Source: Cognatundibacterium griseum | GTDB lineage: Bacteria; Pseudomonadota; Gammaproteobacteria; Burkholderiales; Burkholderiaceae_D | Length of the DNA: 64,000 nucleotides | Direction of reading: 5' to 3' | NCBI RefSeq assembly: GCF_014284195.1 | Contig: NZ_JACOGC010000002.1 | Coordinates: 496,001 to 560,000 of the forward strand | Part shown: positions 1-8,700 of the stretch, one piece after another | How the letters are laid out: every line of letters starts with the position of its first letter | Numbering within the stretch: position 1 is the stretch's first letter | Made by a program: the position numbers and the translations under genes | Notes under the pieces: model-generated | Told to the model about the DNA's origin: nothing | Database searches by the model: none | Seen by the model: only the letters and a program-made list of their open reading frames with translations

Positions 1-819
1 AACGCTGACCGGTGTATGCAAATGCGGTAAAAGCTGCGTCAGTGCTGTTTTCAGATGTTGGGTGGTGCCGGTGGTATAGGCCGTTATGCCAGGGTTCGCT
101 GCATCGATGGCAAGTAAGCCGTGATCCTGTAATTGTGTTTGCAGGTACCTGGCAACGGCGAGTCCCGTGTCGATCAGCTCTATGTGTGGTCCGCTGCGGT
201 GTTTTTCACGGAGAAGTTCCCTGATCTGCTGCTTTACAAACGGATAGTGGGTACATCCCAGAACGATGGTGTCGGCCCCGGATTCCAGTAACGGGGTCAG
301 ATATTGATCCAGCATGGCGAGGGTTTTCGGTGAGCTGAATTCTGCTTTTTCAATCTGATCCGCCAGCCCTGTACATGCCTGCTGCACAAATCTGACCTGA
401 TGTGCGTCACTGAGCTGATCGCGTAAATTCCGAAACTTCAGACTGTTCAGCGTTCCCTGTGTCGCCATCACCCCGACCACGCCTGAGCGGGTATGCTGGC
501 AGGCGGGTTTCAGGCCCGGCTCCATGCCAATCAGGATTTGTGTCGGATATTGGGCACGCAGCACCCGGGCGGCGGCGGCCGTTGCGGTATTGCAGGCGAT
601 TACGATGGCTTTGCAGTGCTGCTGCAACAGAAACTCTGTGATCGACTGGCAGCGCGTGACGATCGTCTGTTCGCTTTTTTCTCCGTAGGGGGCAAAACCG
701 GAATCTGCGAAATAAATCAGTTTTTCATGCGGCAGCAGTTGGTGAATATGCTGAAGTACGGACAATCCGCCAATGCCAGAATCAAAAATGCCTACCGGGG
801 CGGAGGGGGAAAGCTGCAT
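1..819 (-). CDS. murI: Glutamate racemase MurI (3' end cut by window edge)
   Basis: Cofactor-independent racemase that converts L-glutamate to D-glutamate for peptidoglycan, in the cytoplasm. The reading frame is open from the ATG at 819 through to base 1, giving 273 codons, close to the usual 265-285, so only the last few residues are missing. The N-terminal loop IFDSGIGGLS (residues 11-20) is the family signature. The two catalytic cysteines are visible: Cys76 in ACNTAT and Cys189 in GCTHYP. No good Shine-Dalgarno precedes the ATG, so the start could move slightly. It lies downstream of fumarase on the same strand, but a terminator at 871-911 separates them, so it is probably transcribed on its own. 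Confidence 0.95.
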   Translation of the reverse strand, partial: MQLSPSAPVGIFDSGIGGLSVLQHIHQLLPHEKLIYFADSGFAPYGEKSEQTIVTRCQSITEFLLQQHCKAIVIACNTATAAAARVLRAQYPTQILIGMEPGLKPACQHTRSGVVGVMATQGTLNSLKFRNLRDQLSDAHQVRFVQQACTGLADQIEKAEFSSPKTLAMLDQYLTPLLESGADTIVLGCTHYPFVKQQIRELLREKHRSGPHIELIDTGLAVARYLQTQLQDHGLLAIDAANPGITAYTTGTTQHLKTALTQLLPHLHTPVSV

Positions 820-870
820 ACCGGGGAACTGTCAGCGTGAAGTGAATAAGGCAATAATTTTGCCAGACAT

Positions 871-911
871 TAATAAAACATGCTCTGGTCTGCGAACAGA
901 ACAGAGCATGT
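871..911 (-). terminator. Intrinsic terminator after fumarase
   Basis: Perfect 10-bp stem: ACATGCTCTG (878-887) pairs with CAGAGCATGT (902-911) across a 14-base loop. Read on the minus strand the stem is followed by TTTTATTAAT. It sits between the fumarase stop and the murI start and should end the fumarase transcript. Confidence 0.75.
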
Positions 912-951
912 CAGTTACCACCGTCAGGGCAGCGAAACTAATGAGTCGCTA

Positions 952-2469
952 TCAGTTCACCGGAATGATGCCGATCTTTGCCTGCCATTCTCTCGGACCG
1001 GTGTTGTGAACCGATGTGCCTTGAGAATCTACCGCTACTGTGACTGGCATGTCTGTTACATCGAACTCATAGATCGCTTCCATTCCGAGGTCTTCAAAGC
1101 CAACCACTTTCGCAGATTTAATCGCTTTCGACACCAGGTAAGCCGCACCGCCGACCGCCATCAGATAGGCGGACTGATGCTTTTTGATGGACTCGATCGC
1201 AACCGGACCGCGCTCCGCTTTACCGATCATTGAGATCAGGCCGGTTTTTTCCAGCATCATGTCGGTAAATTTATCCATGCGGGTTGCCGTAGTCGGCCCT
1301 GCAGGTCCTACTGCTTCGTCGCGTACCGGGTCAACCGGGCCCACATAATAGATAACGCGGTTGGTGAAATCGACCGGTAAGGATTCGCCTTTGGCCAGCA
1401 TATCCTGAATACGCTTGTGTGCAGCGTCGCGACCGGTCAGCATTTTGCCGTTCAGCAGCAGGGTTTGCCCTGGTTTCCAGGAGGCGACTTCTTCTTTGGT
1501 CAGTGTGTTGAGATCGACGCGTTTGGACTTTTCGGTATCCGGTGTCCAGTGTACATCTGGCCAGTCGGACAGTTTTGGTGGTTCGATATAACTAGGGCCG
1601 GAGCCGTCGAGCACAAAGTGCGCGTGACGCGTTGCTGCGCAGTTCGGAATCATCGCGACCGGTTTGGAGGCGGCATGGGTTGGATACATATTGATTTTTA
1701 CATCCAGTACCGTCGTCAGACCACCCAGACCCTGTGCGCCGATGCCGAGCGCATTCACTTTGTCGCACAGTTCAATACGCAATTCTTCCAGTTTGTTTTG
1801 CGGACCGCGCTGCTTCAGTTCGTACATGTCGATGTCATCCATCAGGGACTCTTTCGCCATCAGCATCGCTTTTTCTGCTGTGCCGCCGATACCGATACCC
1901 AGCATACCTGGCGGACACCAGCCTGCACCCATAGTCGGCACGGTTTTCATGACCCAGTCCACCAGTGAGTCGGATGGGTTGAGCATCACGAATTTGGTTT
2001 TGTTTTCAGAGCCCCCACCTTTGGCGGCCACTTTCACATCGACGGTATTGCCCGGCACCAGTTCCATGTGTACGACAGCCGGAGTATTGTCCTTGGTGTT
2101 TTTGCGTTCAAATTGCGGGTCGGCCACGATGGAAGCCCGTAATTTGTTGTCTGGGAAATTATAGCCCCGGCGCACACCTTCATTGACGGCATCGACGATC
2201 GAACCGCTGAAGCCTTCAAAACGTACGCCCATTCCGATTTTAAGGAATACGTTGACGATTCCGGTGTCCTGACAGATCGGACGCTTGCCTTCAGCGCACA
2301 TGCGGGAATTGGTCAGAATCTGCGCAATGGCATCTTTCGCAGCCGGGCTCTGTTCTGCTTCATAAGCGCGTGCGAGGTGGGCGATGTAATCTGCCGGATG
2401 GTAGTAGCTGATATATTGCAGTGCAGCTGCAACGGATTCAATCAGATCGTCTTGTTTGATGACTGTCAT
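952..2469 (-). CDS. fumA: Fumarate hydratase class I (iron-sulfur)
   Basis: Oxygen-sensitive [4Fe-4S] fumarase that interconverts fumarate and L-malate in the TCA cycle. The protein is 505 residues, the normal length for the homodimeric class I enzyme in which the N-terminal cluster domain and C-terminal beta domain are fused. Recognisable segments are CAEGKRPICQDTG in the N-terminal third, CPPGMLGIGIGG and IPNCAATRHAHF in the middle (conserved cysteines of the cluster domain), and the C-terminal KAERGP and GGAAYLVSKAI stretches of the fumarase C domain. The start is ATG at 2469 with a weak purine-rich upstream stretch. Class I identity is secure; the choice between fumA and fumB as a name is arbitrary. 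Confidence 0.95.
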   Translation of the reverse strand: MTVIKQDDLIESVAAALQYISYYHPADYIAHLARAYEAEQSPAAKDAIAQILTNSRMCAEGKRPICQDTGIVNVFLKIGMGVRFEGFSGSIVDAVNEGVRRGYNFPDNKLRASIVADPQFERKNTKDNTPAVVHMELVPGNTVDVKVAAKGGGSENKTKFVMLNPSDSLVDWVMKTVPTMGAGWCPPGMLGIGIGGTAEKAMLMAKESLMDDIDMYELKQRGPQNKLEELRIELCDKVNALGIGAQGLGGLTTVLDVKINMYPTHAASKPVAMIPNCAATRHAHFVLDGSGPSYIEPPKLSDWPDVHWTPDTEKSKRVDLNTLTKEEVASWKPGQTLLLNGKMLTGRDAAHKRIQDMLAKGESLPVDFTNRVIYYVGPVDPVRDEAVGPAGPTTATRMDKFTDMMLEKTGLISMIGKAERGPVAIESIKKHQSAYLMAVGGAAYLVSKAIKSAKVVGFEDLGMEAIYEFDVTDMPVTVAVDSQGTSVHNTGPREWQAKIGIIPVN

Positions 2470-2576
2470 GATATGGCTCTTGGCTGGTTGAAAGAAAATC
2501 GGAAATTCCCTGCAGAGATCGGTGCAGGAAGCATAAATACATCATGCCGTTTCATTTTTCTCCAGGATCGCGATTG

Positions 2577-2601
2577 ATCCGCAGCATTTTTTGCTGCGGA
2601 T
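2577..2601. repeat. Perfect inverted repeat between UPF0114 gene and fumarase
   Basis: ATCCGCAGCA (2577-2586) pairs with TGCTGCGGAT (2592-2601) over a 5-T loop. The stem is strong but neither strand has a T-tract behind it, so it is not a textbook terminator. It could be an attenuating or RNA-stabilising hairpin between the two minus-strand genes. Confidence 0.45.
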
Positions 2602-2632
2602 GGCAATGGAGAAAAAGGACGATGGCATCATT

Positions 2633-3238
2633 TCAGTGGTGATTCGTATCTGCAATTTGCTGTGTGGTGGTCATGATCCGGTCGCAATATGCAATTGCCA
2701 GTGCTGACAGCAGGAAAACCAGATGAATACCTGTCTGTGCAAGAATAGTCTCGGGTTTGTAATGATCAGCATTGATGAAGGTCTTGAGCAGGTGAATCGA
2801 CGAGATGCCGATAATTGCCATGGCAAGTTTGACCTTGAGTACTGATGCATTAACATGCGAAAGCCACTCAGGCTGATCCGGGTGGCCATCCAGTCCCAGG
2901 CGCGAAACAAAAGTTTCATAACCGCCGATAATCACCATGATGAGCAAATTAGAAATCATCACGACATCAATCAGGCCGAGTACCACGAGCATGATCGTGG
3001 TTTCCGTCAGCTTGTCCGGACGTGCATTGCCGATTGCCACGGCATCCAGAATGTGCTGCAACGCCGCTTCATTGCCAAGCGCTGCACCGATCAGGTCCAC
3101 CAGTTCAACCCAGAAATGATAAACATAGACGCATTGCGCCAGAATCAGACCGAGATAAAGCGGTAACTGCAGCCAGCGGCTCAGGAAAATGAGATTGGCG
3201 AGCGGGGACAGCTTGTGCGGGGAATGTGATTGAGACAT
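2633..3238 (-). CDS. UPF0114 (YqhA-type) integral membrane protein
   Basis: A 201-residue inner-membrane protein of the UPF0114/TIGR00645 family, to which E. coli YqhA belongs; its biochemical role is not established. About four hydrophobic segments are visible near residues 20-45, 80-107, 135-155 and 168-188, separated by a hydrophilic loop with GGYETFVSRLGLDGHPDQP, a conserved family stretch. A polar N-terminus and a short polar tail ending in two histidines flank the membrane core. It precedes fumarase on the same strand with 163 bases between them, so co-transcription is possible but not shown. Confidence 0.85.
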   Translation of the reverse strand: MSQSHSPHKLSPLANLIFLSRWLQLPLYLGLILAQCVYVYHFWVELVDLIGAALGNEAALQHILDAVAIGNARPDKLTETTIMLVVLGLIDVVMISNLLIMVIIGGYETFVSRLGLDGHPDQPEWLSHVNASVLKVKLAMAIIGISSIHLLKTFINADHYKPETILAQTGIHLVFLLSALAIAYCDRIMTTTQQIADTNHH

Positions 3239-3353
3239 GAGCAGCTGAAAATGAGCAGGGAAGTGTGAATTGAATCACCCCCTATTTTACATGCTGCTGC
3301 GAGCTCGTGTGCGCAGCTTTTTCCTGTGGACTACTTTGTTCAGGAGAGATTTT

Positions 3354-3373
3354 TCTGGTATTTATCTGGTATT
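3354..3373. promoter_or_regulatory. 11-bp-spaced direct repeat upstream of acs
   Basis: TCTGGTATT occurs at 3354-3362 and again at 3365-3373, one helical turn apart, 116 bases before the acs start. Repeats with this spacing can hold a dimeric or cooperative activator on one face of DNA. No regulator is identified; the call is speculative. Confidence 0.25.
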
Positions 3374-3488
3374 GTTTATTCTTGTATTTCCGCAAATAAA
3401 CCGTAAGGCTTGAGTAAGTCTCCCGGTTTAAGGTTTGCGCTATTCCTTGTTGGTGATTTCAATCAGATTATAAAAACTGGAGACAATC

Positions 3489-5483
3489 ATGTCAGACCAT
3501 GACACTGCAACTTCCGAAGTAAAAGCTGAATCCCGCGTTTTCCCGCCTCCTGCAGCATTTGCCGCGAATGCCACGATTTCCGGCATGGATGCCTACCATG
3601 CCTTGTGCCAAGAGGCTGAAGCCGACTACGAAGGTTTCTGGGCAAAACTGGCACGGGAAAATCTGCACTGGCATAAGCCATTTGAGACGGTGCTGGATGA
3701 ATCGGATGCTCCTTTATACAAGTGGTTTGACGATGGCCTGATGAATGTCTCCTACAATTGCCTTGATGTGAATTTGCAGAAAGGGCTGGGGGACAAAGTT
3801 GCCTTGATTTTTGAGGCGGATGGTGGCGAGGTCACACGCGTCACTTATAAGGAATTGCACCGGAAAGTCTGTCAGTTTGCCAATGGGCTGAAATCACTCG
3901 GTGTCGGTAAAGGTGATCGCGTAGTCATTTATATGCCGATGTCAGTCGAAGGTGTGGTCGCGATGCAGGCGTGCGCCCGTATCGGTGCAACGCATTCTGT
4001 CGTATTCGGCGGGTTTTCTGCGAAATCCCTGCATGAGCGTATCGTGGATGTGGGCGCCGTAGCCGTTATCACCGCCGACGAACAGGTGCGCGGCGGAAAA
4101 CATCTTCCGCTGAAGGCAATTGTCGATGAAGCGCTTGCGCTGGGTGACTGTGAAAAAGTCAAAGATGTGGTGATTTATCAGCGTACCGGCGGTGCTGTGA
4201 ATCTGGTCGAGGGACGTGATCTGTGGATGGATCAGCTTATTAACGGTCAGTCCGACCAATGCGAACCTACCTGGGTCAATGCCGAGCATCCTCTGTTTAT
4301 CCTTTATACATCAGGCTCTACCGGAAAACCAAAAGGCGTTCAGCACTCTTCCGGCGGGTATCTGCTGTGGGCGATCCTGACCATGAAGTGGACCTTTGAC
4401 ATCAAGCCTGCCGATATTTTCTGGTGTACCGCAGATATCGGCTGGGTAACTGGTCATACGTATATTACGTATGGTCCGCTGGCAGCAGGCGCAACGGAAA
4501 TTGTCTTTGAAGGTATTCCGACCTTCCCGAATGCGGGTCGTTTCTGGAGCATGATAGAAAAGCACAGGGCAACGATTTTCTATACAGCGCCGACAGCCAT
4601 CCGCTCGCTGATCAAAGCAGCCGATGGCGATGCGAATATTCATCCGGATAAATTTGATCTGTCGTCATTACGCCTGCTGGGTTCTGTTGGTGAACCGATT
4701 AATCCTGAGGCGTGGATGTGGTACTACAACCATATTGGACGCGGCCAGTGTCCGATTGTGGATACCTTCTGGCAGACCGAAACCGGTGGTCACATGATGA
4801 CGCCACTACCGGGTGCGACACCGCTGGTGCCCGGTTCCTGTACCTTGCCTTTACCTGGCATTATGGCGGCGATTGTTGATGAAACCGGTCACGATCTGCC
4901 AAATGGTCAGGGCGGCATCCTGGTTGTCAAGCGCCCCTGGCCTTCCATGATCCGCACGATCTGGGGTGATCCTGAACGCTTTAAAAAGAGTTATTTCCCG
5001 GAGGAGTTTGGCGGCAAGGTTTATCTGGCCGGCGATGGCGCAATCCGGAACAAGGATACGGGTTATTTCACAATTACAGGCCGGATTGACGATGTTCTGA
5101 ATGTGTCGGGACACCGCATGGGAACAATGGAAATCGAATCTGCACTGGTGGCCAATCCGCTGGTTGCGGAAGCTGCGGTGGTTGGTAAGCCGGATGACAC
5201 GACAGGCGAAGCGATCTGCGCATTCGTCGTGCTGAAGCGCAGCCGTCCGACTGGCGATGAAGCAAAGCAGATTGCGACGGAGTTGCGTAACTGGGTGGCA
5301 AAAGAAATTGGTCCGATTGCCAAACCAAAAGAAATCCGTTTTGGCGATAATCTGCCAAAAACACGTTCAGGCAAGATTATGCGTCGTCTGCTGCGTGTTC
5401 TGGCGAAAGGCGAGGCGATTACTCAGGATGTGTCTACACTGGAAAATCCGGCAATCCTGGAGCAGTTGAAACAGGCGCAGTAA
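3489..5483 (+). CDS. acs: Acetyl-CoA synthetase (AMP-forming)
   Basis: Activates acetate to acetyl-CoA through acetyl-AMP in the cytoplasm. The 664-residue protein has the full family architecture: an N-terminal extension, the large AMP-binding domain with the P-loop-like motif [11 protein letters not shown], the WQTETGG substrate motif, and the hinge and small C-terminal domain with [13 protein letters not shown]. The C-terminal [11 protein letters not shown] carries the lysine (about residue 629) that is reversibly acetylated in homologues by Pat-type enzymes. The ATG at 3489 follows GGAG at a suitable distance. A strong terminator lies 80 bases downstream, and it is transcribed alone. Confidence 0.97.
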   Translation: MSDHDTATSEVKAESRVFPPPAAFAANATISGMDAYHALCQEAEADYEGFWAKLARENLHWHKPFETVLDESDAPLYKWFDDGLMNVSYNCLDVNLQKGLGDKVALIFEADGGEVTRVTYKELHRKVCQFANGLKSLGVGKGDRVVIYMPMSVEGVVAMQACARIGATHSVVFGGFSAKSLHERIVDVGAVAVITADEQVRGGKHLPLKAIVDEALALGDCEKVKDVVIYQRTGGAVNLVEGRDLWMDQLINGQSDQCEPTWVNAEHPLFILYTSGSTGKPKGVQHSSGGYLLWAILTMKWTFDIKPADIFWCTADIGWVTGHTYITYGPLAAGATEIVFEGIPTFPNAGRFWSMIEKHRATIFYTAPTAIRSLIKAADGDANIHPDKFDLSSLRLLGSVGEPINPEAWMWYYNHIGRGQCPIVDTFWQTETGGHMMTPLPGATPLVPGSCTLPLPGIMAAIVDETGHDLPNGQGGILVVKRPWPSMIRTIWGDPERFKKSYFPEEFGGKVYLAGDGAIRNKDTGYFTITGRIDDVLNVSGHRMGTMEIESALVANPLVAEAAVVGKPDDTTGEAICAFVVLKRSRPTGDEAKQIATELRNWVAKEIGPIAKPKEIRFGDNLPKTRSGKIMRRLLRVLAKGEAITQDVSTLENPAILEQLKQAQ

Positions 5484-5562
5484 GTCTCGCCAAAGCTGTG
5501 TTTGTAGCGAAGAAGGCGGACAGCATTGAAAGATAATGATGTCCGTATCATTACCGGTAAAT

Positions 5563-5593
5563 AAAAAAGCACTGCATGGCAGTGCTTTTTTTA
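5563..5593. terminator. Bidirectional terminator between acs and the MoxR gene
   Basis: AGCACTGC (5568-5575) pairs with GCAGTGCT (5579-5586) over an ATG loop. The stem is flanked by six A on the left and seven T on the right, so it can work for both convergent genes. Confidence 0.85.
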
Positions 5594-5619
5594 TGTGGCG
5601 TTTGTTTTGTTTGTTTTGC

Positions 5620-6483
5620 TCAGCGGTTGGTGCGCGACATAAACACCAGGCGTTCAAACAGATGTACATCCTGCTCATTTTTCAGCAGGGCGCCATGCAG
5701 GGGAGGCACGATGGTCTTGTTATCCTTGCTGCGCAGCGCTTCGGCTGGAATATCTTCTGCCAGTAGCAATTTCAGCCAGTCAATAAATTCTGACGTGGAA
5801 GGTTTCTTTTTGAGACCAGCGACATCGCGTACCTCATAAAAAGTTTGCAGCGCATGAGTCAGCAAGTCCGCTTTCAGTCGTGGAAAGTGTACGTCCACGA
5901 TTTTTTGCATTGTTTCCTTGTCCGGGAATTTAATGTAATGGAAAAAGCAGCGCCGTAAAAAAGCATCCGGCAATTCTTTTTCATTGTTGGAAGTGATAAT
6001 GACTAATGGCCGATGTTTCGCACGGACCATTTCCCGCGTTTCATAAACGTAGAACTCCATCCGGTCCAGTTCGCGCAGCAAATCATTGGGAAATTCAATG
6101 TCTGCCTTGTCAATTTCGTCAATCAGCAGAACAACTGGCTGCTCAGACGTAAATGCCTGCCACAAGACGCCTTTTACAATGTAATTATGAATATCTTTCA
6201 CCCGCTCGTCGCCCAGTTGTGAATCTCTGAGGCGGGAGACGGCATCGTATTCATACAGTCCCTGCTGTGCTTTAGTCGTGGATTTAATATGCCACTGCAA
6301 TAAAGGCATGTTCAGCGCAGCAGCAACCTCTTCCGCGAGCATGGTTTTGCCGGTTCCGGGTTCACCCTTGATCAGCAAAGGGCGCTGCAGTTTCAAAGCG
6401 GCATTCACGGCAAGTTTTAAATCATCGGTAGCAACGTAGTTGTCTGCTCCGTCAAAGCGTGGGGAATGTGTAGTCTGCGTCAT
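5620..6483 (-). CDS. MoxR-family AAA+ ATPase
   Basis: A 287-residue AAA+ ATPase of the MoxR group, chaperone-like proteins that usually act with a von Willebrand factor A (VWA) partner to mature or load cofactors onto target complexes. Walker A is GEPGTGKT (residues 40-47), Walker B is VVLLIDEID (117-125), and sensor 1 is IITSNNEKELPDAFLRRC, whose arginines fit the arginine-finger region. The typical partner gene for a VWA (CoxE-like) protein would lie immediately downstream, but here a terminator and the convergent acs follow. It therefore stands alone, and its client is unknown. Confidence 0.9.
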   Translation of the reverse strand: MTQTTHSPRFDGADNYVATDDLKLAVNAALKLQRPLLIKGEPGTGKTMLAEEVAAALNMPLLQWHIKSTTKAQQGLYEYDAVSRLRDSQLGDERVKDIHNYIVKGVLWQAFTSEQPVVLLIDEIDKADIEFPNDLLRELDRMEFYVYETREMVRAKHRPLVIITSNNEKELPDAFLRRCFFHYIKFPDKETMQKIVDVHFPRLKADLLTHALQTFYEVRDVAGLKKKPSTSEFIDWLKLLLAEDIPAEALRSKDNKTIVPPLHGALLKNEQDVHLFERLVFMSRTNR

Positions 6484-6670
6484 GGATCAGAATCAGGACA
6501 GGTTGATCAAAGTTTTCTGCGTATTTTCTGAGTATAAGCGAGAATTCCGGATCAGGTGAACGGATGTTCTTTTTTTACCGGTCAGGGCAGAGATGTGTGC
6601 TCTGGATGGCTGGACGAAGTGTGTCTGAACTGCAAATACTTGTCATCATTCTGCCTTTTTTTACGCTATT

Positions 6671-6684
6671 TTGATCTTGATCAG
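6671..6684 (+). promoter_or_regulatory. Candidate FNR/Anr box upstream of the cytochrome pair
   Basis: TTGATCTTGATCAG matches nine of the ten fixed positions of the FNR/Anr consensus TTGAT-N4-ATCAA. It is centred 74 bases before the first cytochrome start. A TTTAAT at 6732-6737 could be the -10 element. Oxygen-dependent control of an exported cytochrome pair would make biological sense, but the call rests on sequence match only. Confidence 0.45.
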
Positions 6685-6751
6685 ATAAAATGATGCGTTA
6701 TGTCAAAGTGTTGTCTTCATTGATCTGTTTGTTTAATCTCTACTTGCTCCT

Positions 6752-7075
6752 ATGAAAAAACTGTTTGCAATTCTCGCTATGGCGAGCCTCGCGCATGCTG
6801 CAGTAGCGGCAGAAGTTGTTGGCAATGCGAAAGATGCAGCCGAAAAGAAAATCGCGATGTGTATTGGTTGTCACGCGATTCCTGGCTACAAGTCTACTTT
6901 TCCAGAGGTCTACCAGGTGCCGATGATTGGCGGCCAGTCGGCAAAGTACATCGAAGGTGCACTCAAGGCCTATCAGAAAGGCGAGCGTAAGCACCCGACA
7001 ATGCGTGGCATTGCCGGCAGTCTGTCCGATCAGGATGTGGCTGATCTTGCGGCATATTATTCACAACAAAAATAA
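6752..7075 (+). CDS. Exported monohaem c-type cytochrome (first of pair)
   Basis: Small soluble class I cytochrome c expected to carry electrons in the periplasm. The 107-residue precursor has a signal peptide (MKKLFAILAM start, cleavage likely after AVAA near residue 20). One haem site is present, CIGCH at residues 37-41, with Met84 in HPTMRG a likely sixth ligand. It resembles cytochrome c553/c4-type single domains used between quinol oxidation and terminal oxidases. The next cytochrome follows after 15 bases and has the same plan, so the two are an operon and a probable tandem duplication that has diverged. Confidence 0.93.
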   Translation: MKKLFAILAMASLAHAAVAAEVVGNAKDAAEKKIAMCIGCHAIPGYKSTFPEVYQVPMIGGQSAKYIEGALKAYQKGERKHPTMRGIAGSLSDQDVADLAAYYSQQK

Positions 7076-7090
7076 AAATACAGGGGACTC

Positions 7091-7441
7091 ATGATGAAAA
7101 AAATCTTGTTGCCGGCATTGCTTTTGTCAATATTGGCTTCCCCGGCATTTGCTGCGGGTAATGTTGAGGCTGGTAAGGCTGTTGCAGAAAAAAATAACTG
7201 TGCTTCCTGCCATGGTAAGGATTTCAGTTCACCGATCGATCCAAATTATCCGAAACTGGCGGGACAGCATGCAGATTATATTGCTGAAGCGCTGAAAGCT
7301 TATCAGCGTGGAACAGATGGGCCAAATGGTCGCGGAAATGCCATTATGGGTGCTCAGGCGAAAGCCTTGTCCAATACGGATATTCAGGATGTCGCAGCTT
7401 ATCTTCACAGTCTGCCTGGCAGCCTGGTGCTGAAAAAATAA
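7091..7441 (+). CDS. Exported monohaem c-type cytochrome (second of pair)
   Basis: Periplasmic class I cytochrome c, 116 residues including a signal peptide that ends near PAFAA (about residue 22). The haem site is CASCH (37-41) and Met86 in NAIMGAQA is the likely axial ligand. The segment AGQHADYIAEALKAYQRG parallels the corresponding part of the upstream cytochrome. The sequence begins ATGATG; AGGGG lies 4 bases before the first ATG and 7 before the second, so 7094 may be the true start. A strong terminator follows at 7459. Confidence 0.93.
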   Translation: MMKKILLPALLLSILASPAFAAGNVEAGKAVAEKNNCASCHGKDFSSPIDPNYPKLAGQHADYIAEALKAYQRGTDGPNGRGNAIMGAQAKALSNTDIQDVAAYLHSLPGSLVLKK

Positions 7442-7458
7442 ATCATTCTGACCAGCAT

Positions 7459-7487
7459 AAAAAGGCCACGTTGAACGTGGCCTTTTT
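7459..7487. terminator. Bidirectional terminator after the cytochrome pair
   Basis: AAAAAGGCCACG (7459-7470) pairs with CGTGGCCTTTTT (7476-7487) over loop TTGAA. It is symmetrical and serves both the cytochrome operon and the convergent DUF1841 gene. Confidence 0.88.
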
Positions 7488-7491
7488 ATTT

Positions 7492-7920
7492 TTAGCGGCA
7501 ACGCATTTGCAGCGCCTCGATATACGACTGCCCATCCGGAGGGAGTCCGGTGCGTTGAGATGTCCAGATCATTTCTCCCAATGCTTCCATGATCTGATGA
7601 TGTGCTTCATGTTCAGAATTGAACTGATGCGCCAGTTGCTGAAAAGCTGCCCTGACTCCCTTGGGTTGATCCACTGAAATCTGCTCGGCAATAGTCAGAT
7701 GCATTGATAAATGTAAGAAGGGATTAGTTTTTCCCTGATCCACGCTGTAATCCGCCTGAAGCGCGGCCTCTGTATCAGCGAGCGCATCATGATACTCCGG
7801 ATGTTGTGCTATCCAGCCTGAGGCAATGGTTTCCATTGGGGTCAAAATTCCGTGCTTCTGTGTTTTTTGATAAGTCTCACAGAAAAAGCGTCTGACGTCG
7901 TGCTGACTTGGGGTGAACAT
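7492..7920 (-). CDS. DUF1841 family protein
   Basis: A 142-residue cytoplasmic protein of the DUF1841 family, found mainly in beta- and gammaproteobacteria, with no established function. The start is placed at ATG 7920, giving MFTPSQHDVRRFFCETYQK, which is how family members begin; an 18-residue extension to 7974 is open but does not look conserved. The middle holds the NPFLHLSMHLTIAEQ segment and the C-terminal half holds HEAHHQIMEALGEMIW, both His-rich and typical of the family. It converges on the cytochrome pair. Confidence 0.82.
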   Translation of the reverse strand: MFTPSQHDVRRFFCETYQKTQKHGILTPMETIASGWIAQHPEYHDALADTEAALQADYSVDQGKTNPFLHLSMHLTIAEQISVDQPKGVRAAFQQLAHQFNSEHEAHHQIMEALGEMIWTSQRTGLPPDGQSYIEALQMRCR

Positions 7921-8058
7921 AAAATAATGACTGTAAAAAGCGAAACCGGTTGGTATTGTAAAAGGAAATCGCATTCAGGGCATGACATCAGTCGCCAATC
8001 TGTTATATTCGCCCCGAATGGATGTCCCCCATGATAAGTTCTTGAGAGAGGAAATGAT

Positions 8059-8640
8059 ATGCTGACTAAAGATGCGCTGGATACATTGTTTAATGCTGCA
8101 CGTACCCATAATGGATGGCTTGATAAACCGGTATCGGATGCGCAACTGCACCAGTTGTATGATCTGATGAAATGGGGTGCCACATCGGCGAATACCTCGC
8201 CGGCCCGTATTGTCTTTGTCCGCTCCGCCGAGGAAAAACAGAAATTACTGTCCTGCATGGCGGAGGGGAATGTAGAAAAAACAAAATCTGCGCCAGTAAC
8301 GGCAATCATCGGGATGGATATGGCGTTTTATGACAAGCTGCCAGTGCTGTTTCCCCACGCAGATGCACGCTCATGGTTTGTGGGGAATGCGGGTCTGATT
8401 GAGGCCACTGCTTTCCGCAATTCTTCCCTGCAAGGTGCTTACATGATGCTGGCTGCACGCGCGGTCGGGCTGGATTGCGGACCGATGTCCGGCTTTGATC
8501 CTGAAAAGATAAATGCCACTTTTTTTGCGGACAGCACAATAAAGGTGAATTTCATTTGCAACCTGGGTTACGGTAATCCTGAAAAGCTCTATCCGCGCTC
8601 CCCACGTCTGAGTTTTGATGAGGCTTGCCGTATTATCTGA
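8059..8640 (+). CDS. rutE: RutE-like malonic semialdehyde reductase / nitroreductase
   Basis: FMN-dependent NAD(P)H oxidoreductase of the nitroreductase fold, 193 residues. It follows E. coli RutE closely along its whole length: ARTHNGW near the N-terminus, [18 protein letters not shown] (about residues 36-54), [15 protein letters not shown] and [11 protein letters not shown]. RutE reduces malonic semialdehyde to 3-hydroxypropionate in uracil degradation. No other rut gene is present in the window, so in this organism it may be a general semialdehyde or nitro-compound reductase; the pathway assignment is therefore inference. Start ATG 8059 follows GAGAGGAAATGAT with a good Shine-Dalgarno. Confidence 0.85.
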   Translation: MLTKDALDTLFNAARTHNGWLDKPVSDAQLHQLYDLMKWGATSANTSPARIVFVRSAEEKQKLLSCMAEGNVEKTKSAPVTAIIGMDMAFYDKLPVLFPHADARSWFVGNAGLIEATAFRNSSLQGAYMMLAARAVGLDCGPMSGFDPEKINATFFADSTIKVNFICNLGYGNPEKLYPRSPRLSFDEACRII

Positions 8641-8666
8641 GTAGTTGCCGATCGCTTTTTATTCGT

Positions 8667-8700
8667 CGCCCCTACGCATTATCCGGCAGGGGCGTTTTTT
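8667..8700 (+). terminator. Terminator after rutE, overlapping the nth stop codon
   Basis: CGCCCCT (8667-8673) pairs with AGGGGCG (8688-8694), followed by six T. The left arm overlaps the last codons of the convergent nth. Confidence 0.75.

Noticed and set aside
1417-1968. Plus-strand 183-codon ORF inside the fumarase gene
   Set aside because: Shadow frame of a certain gene; no recognisable domain.
5602-5620. TTGT-rich short low-complexity run
   Set aside because: Simple composition at a gene boundary; too short to be a meaningful repeat array.
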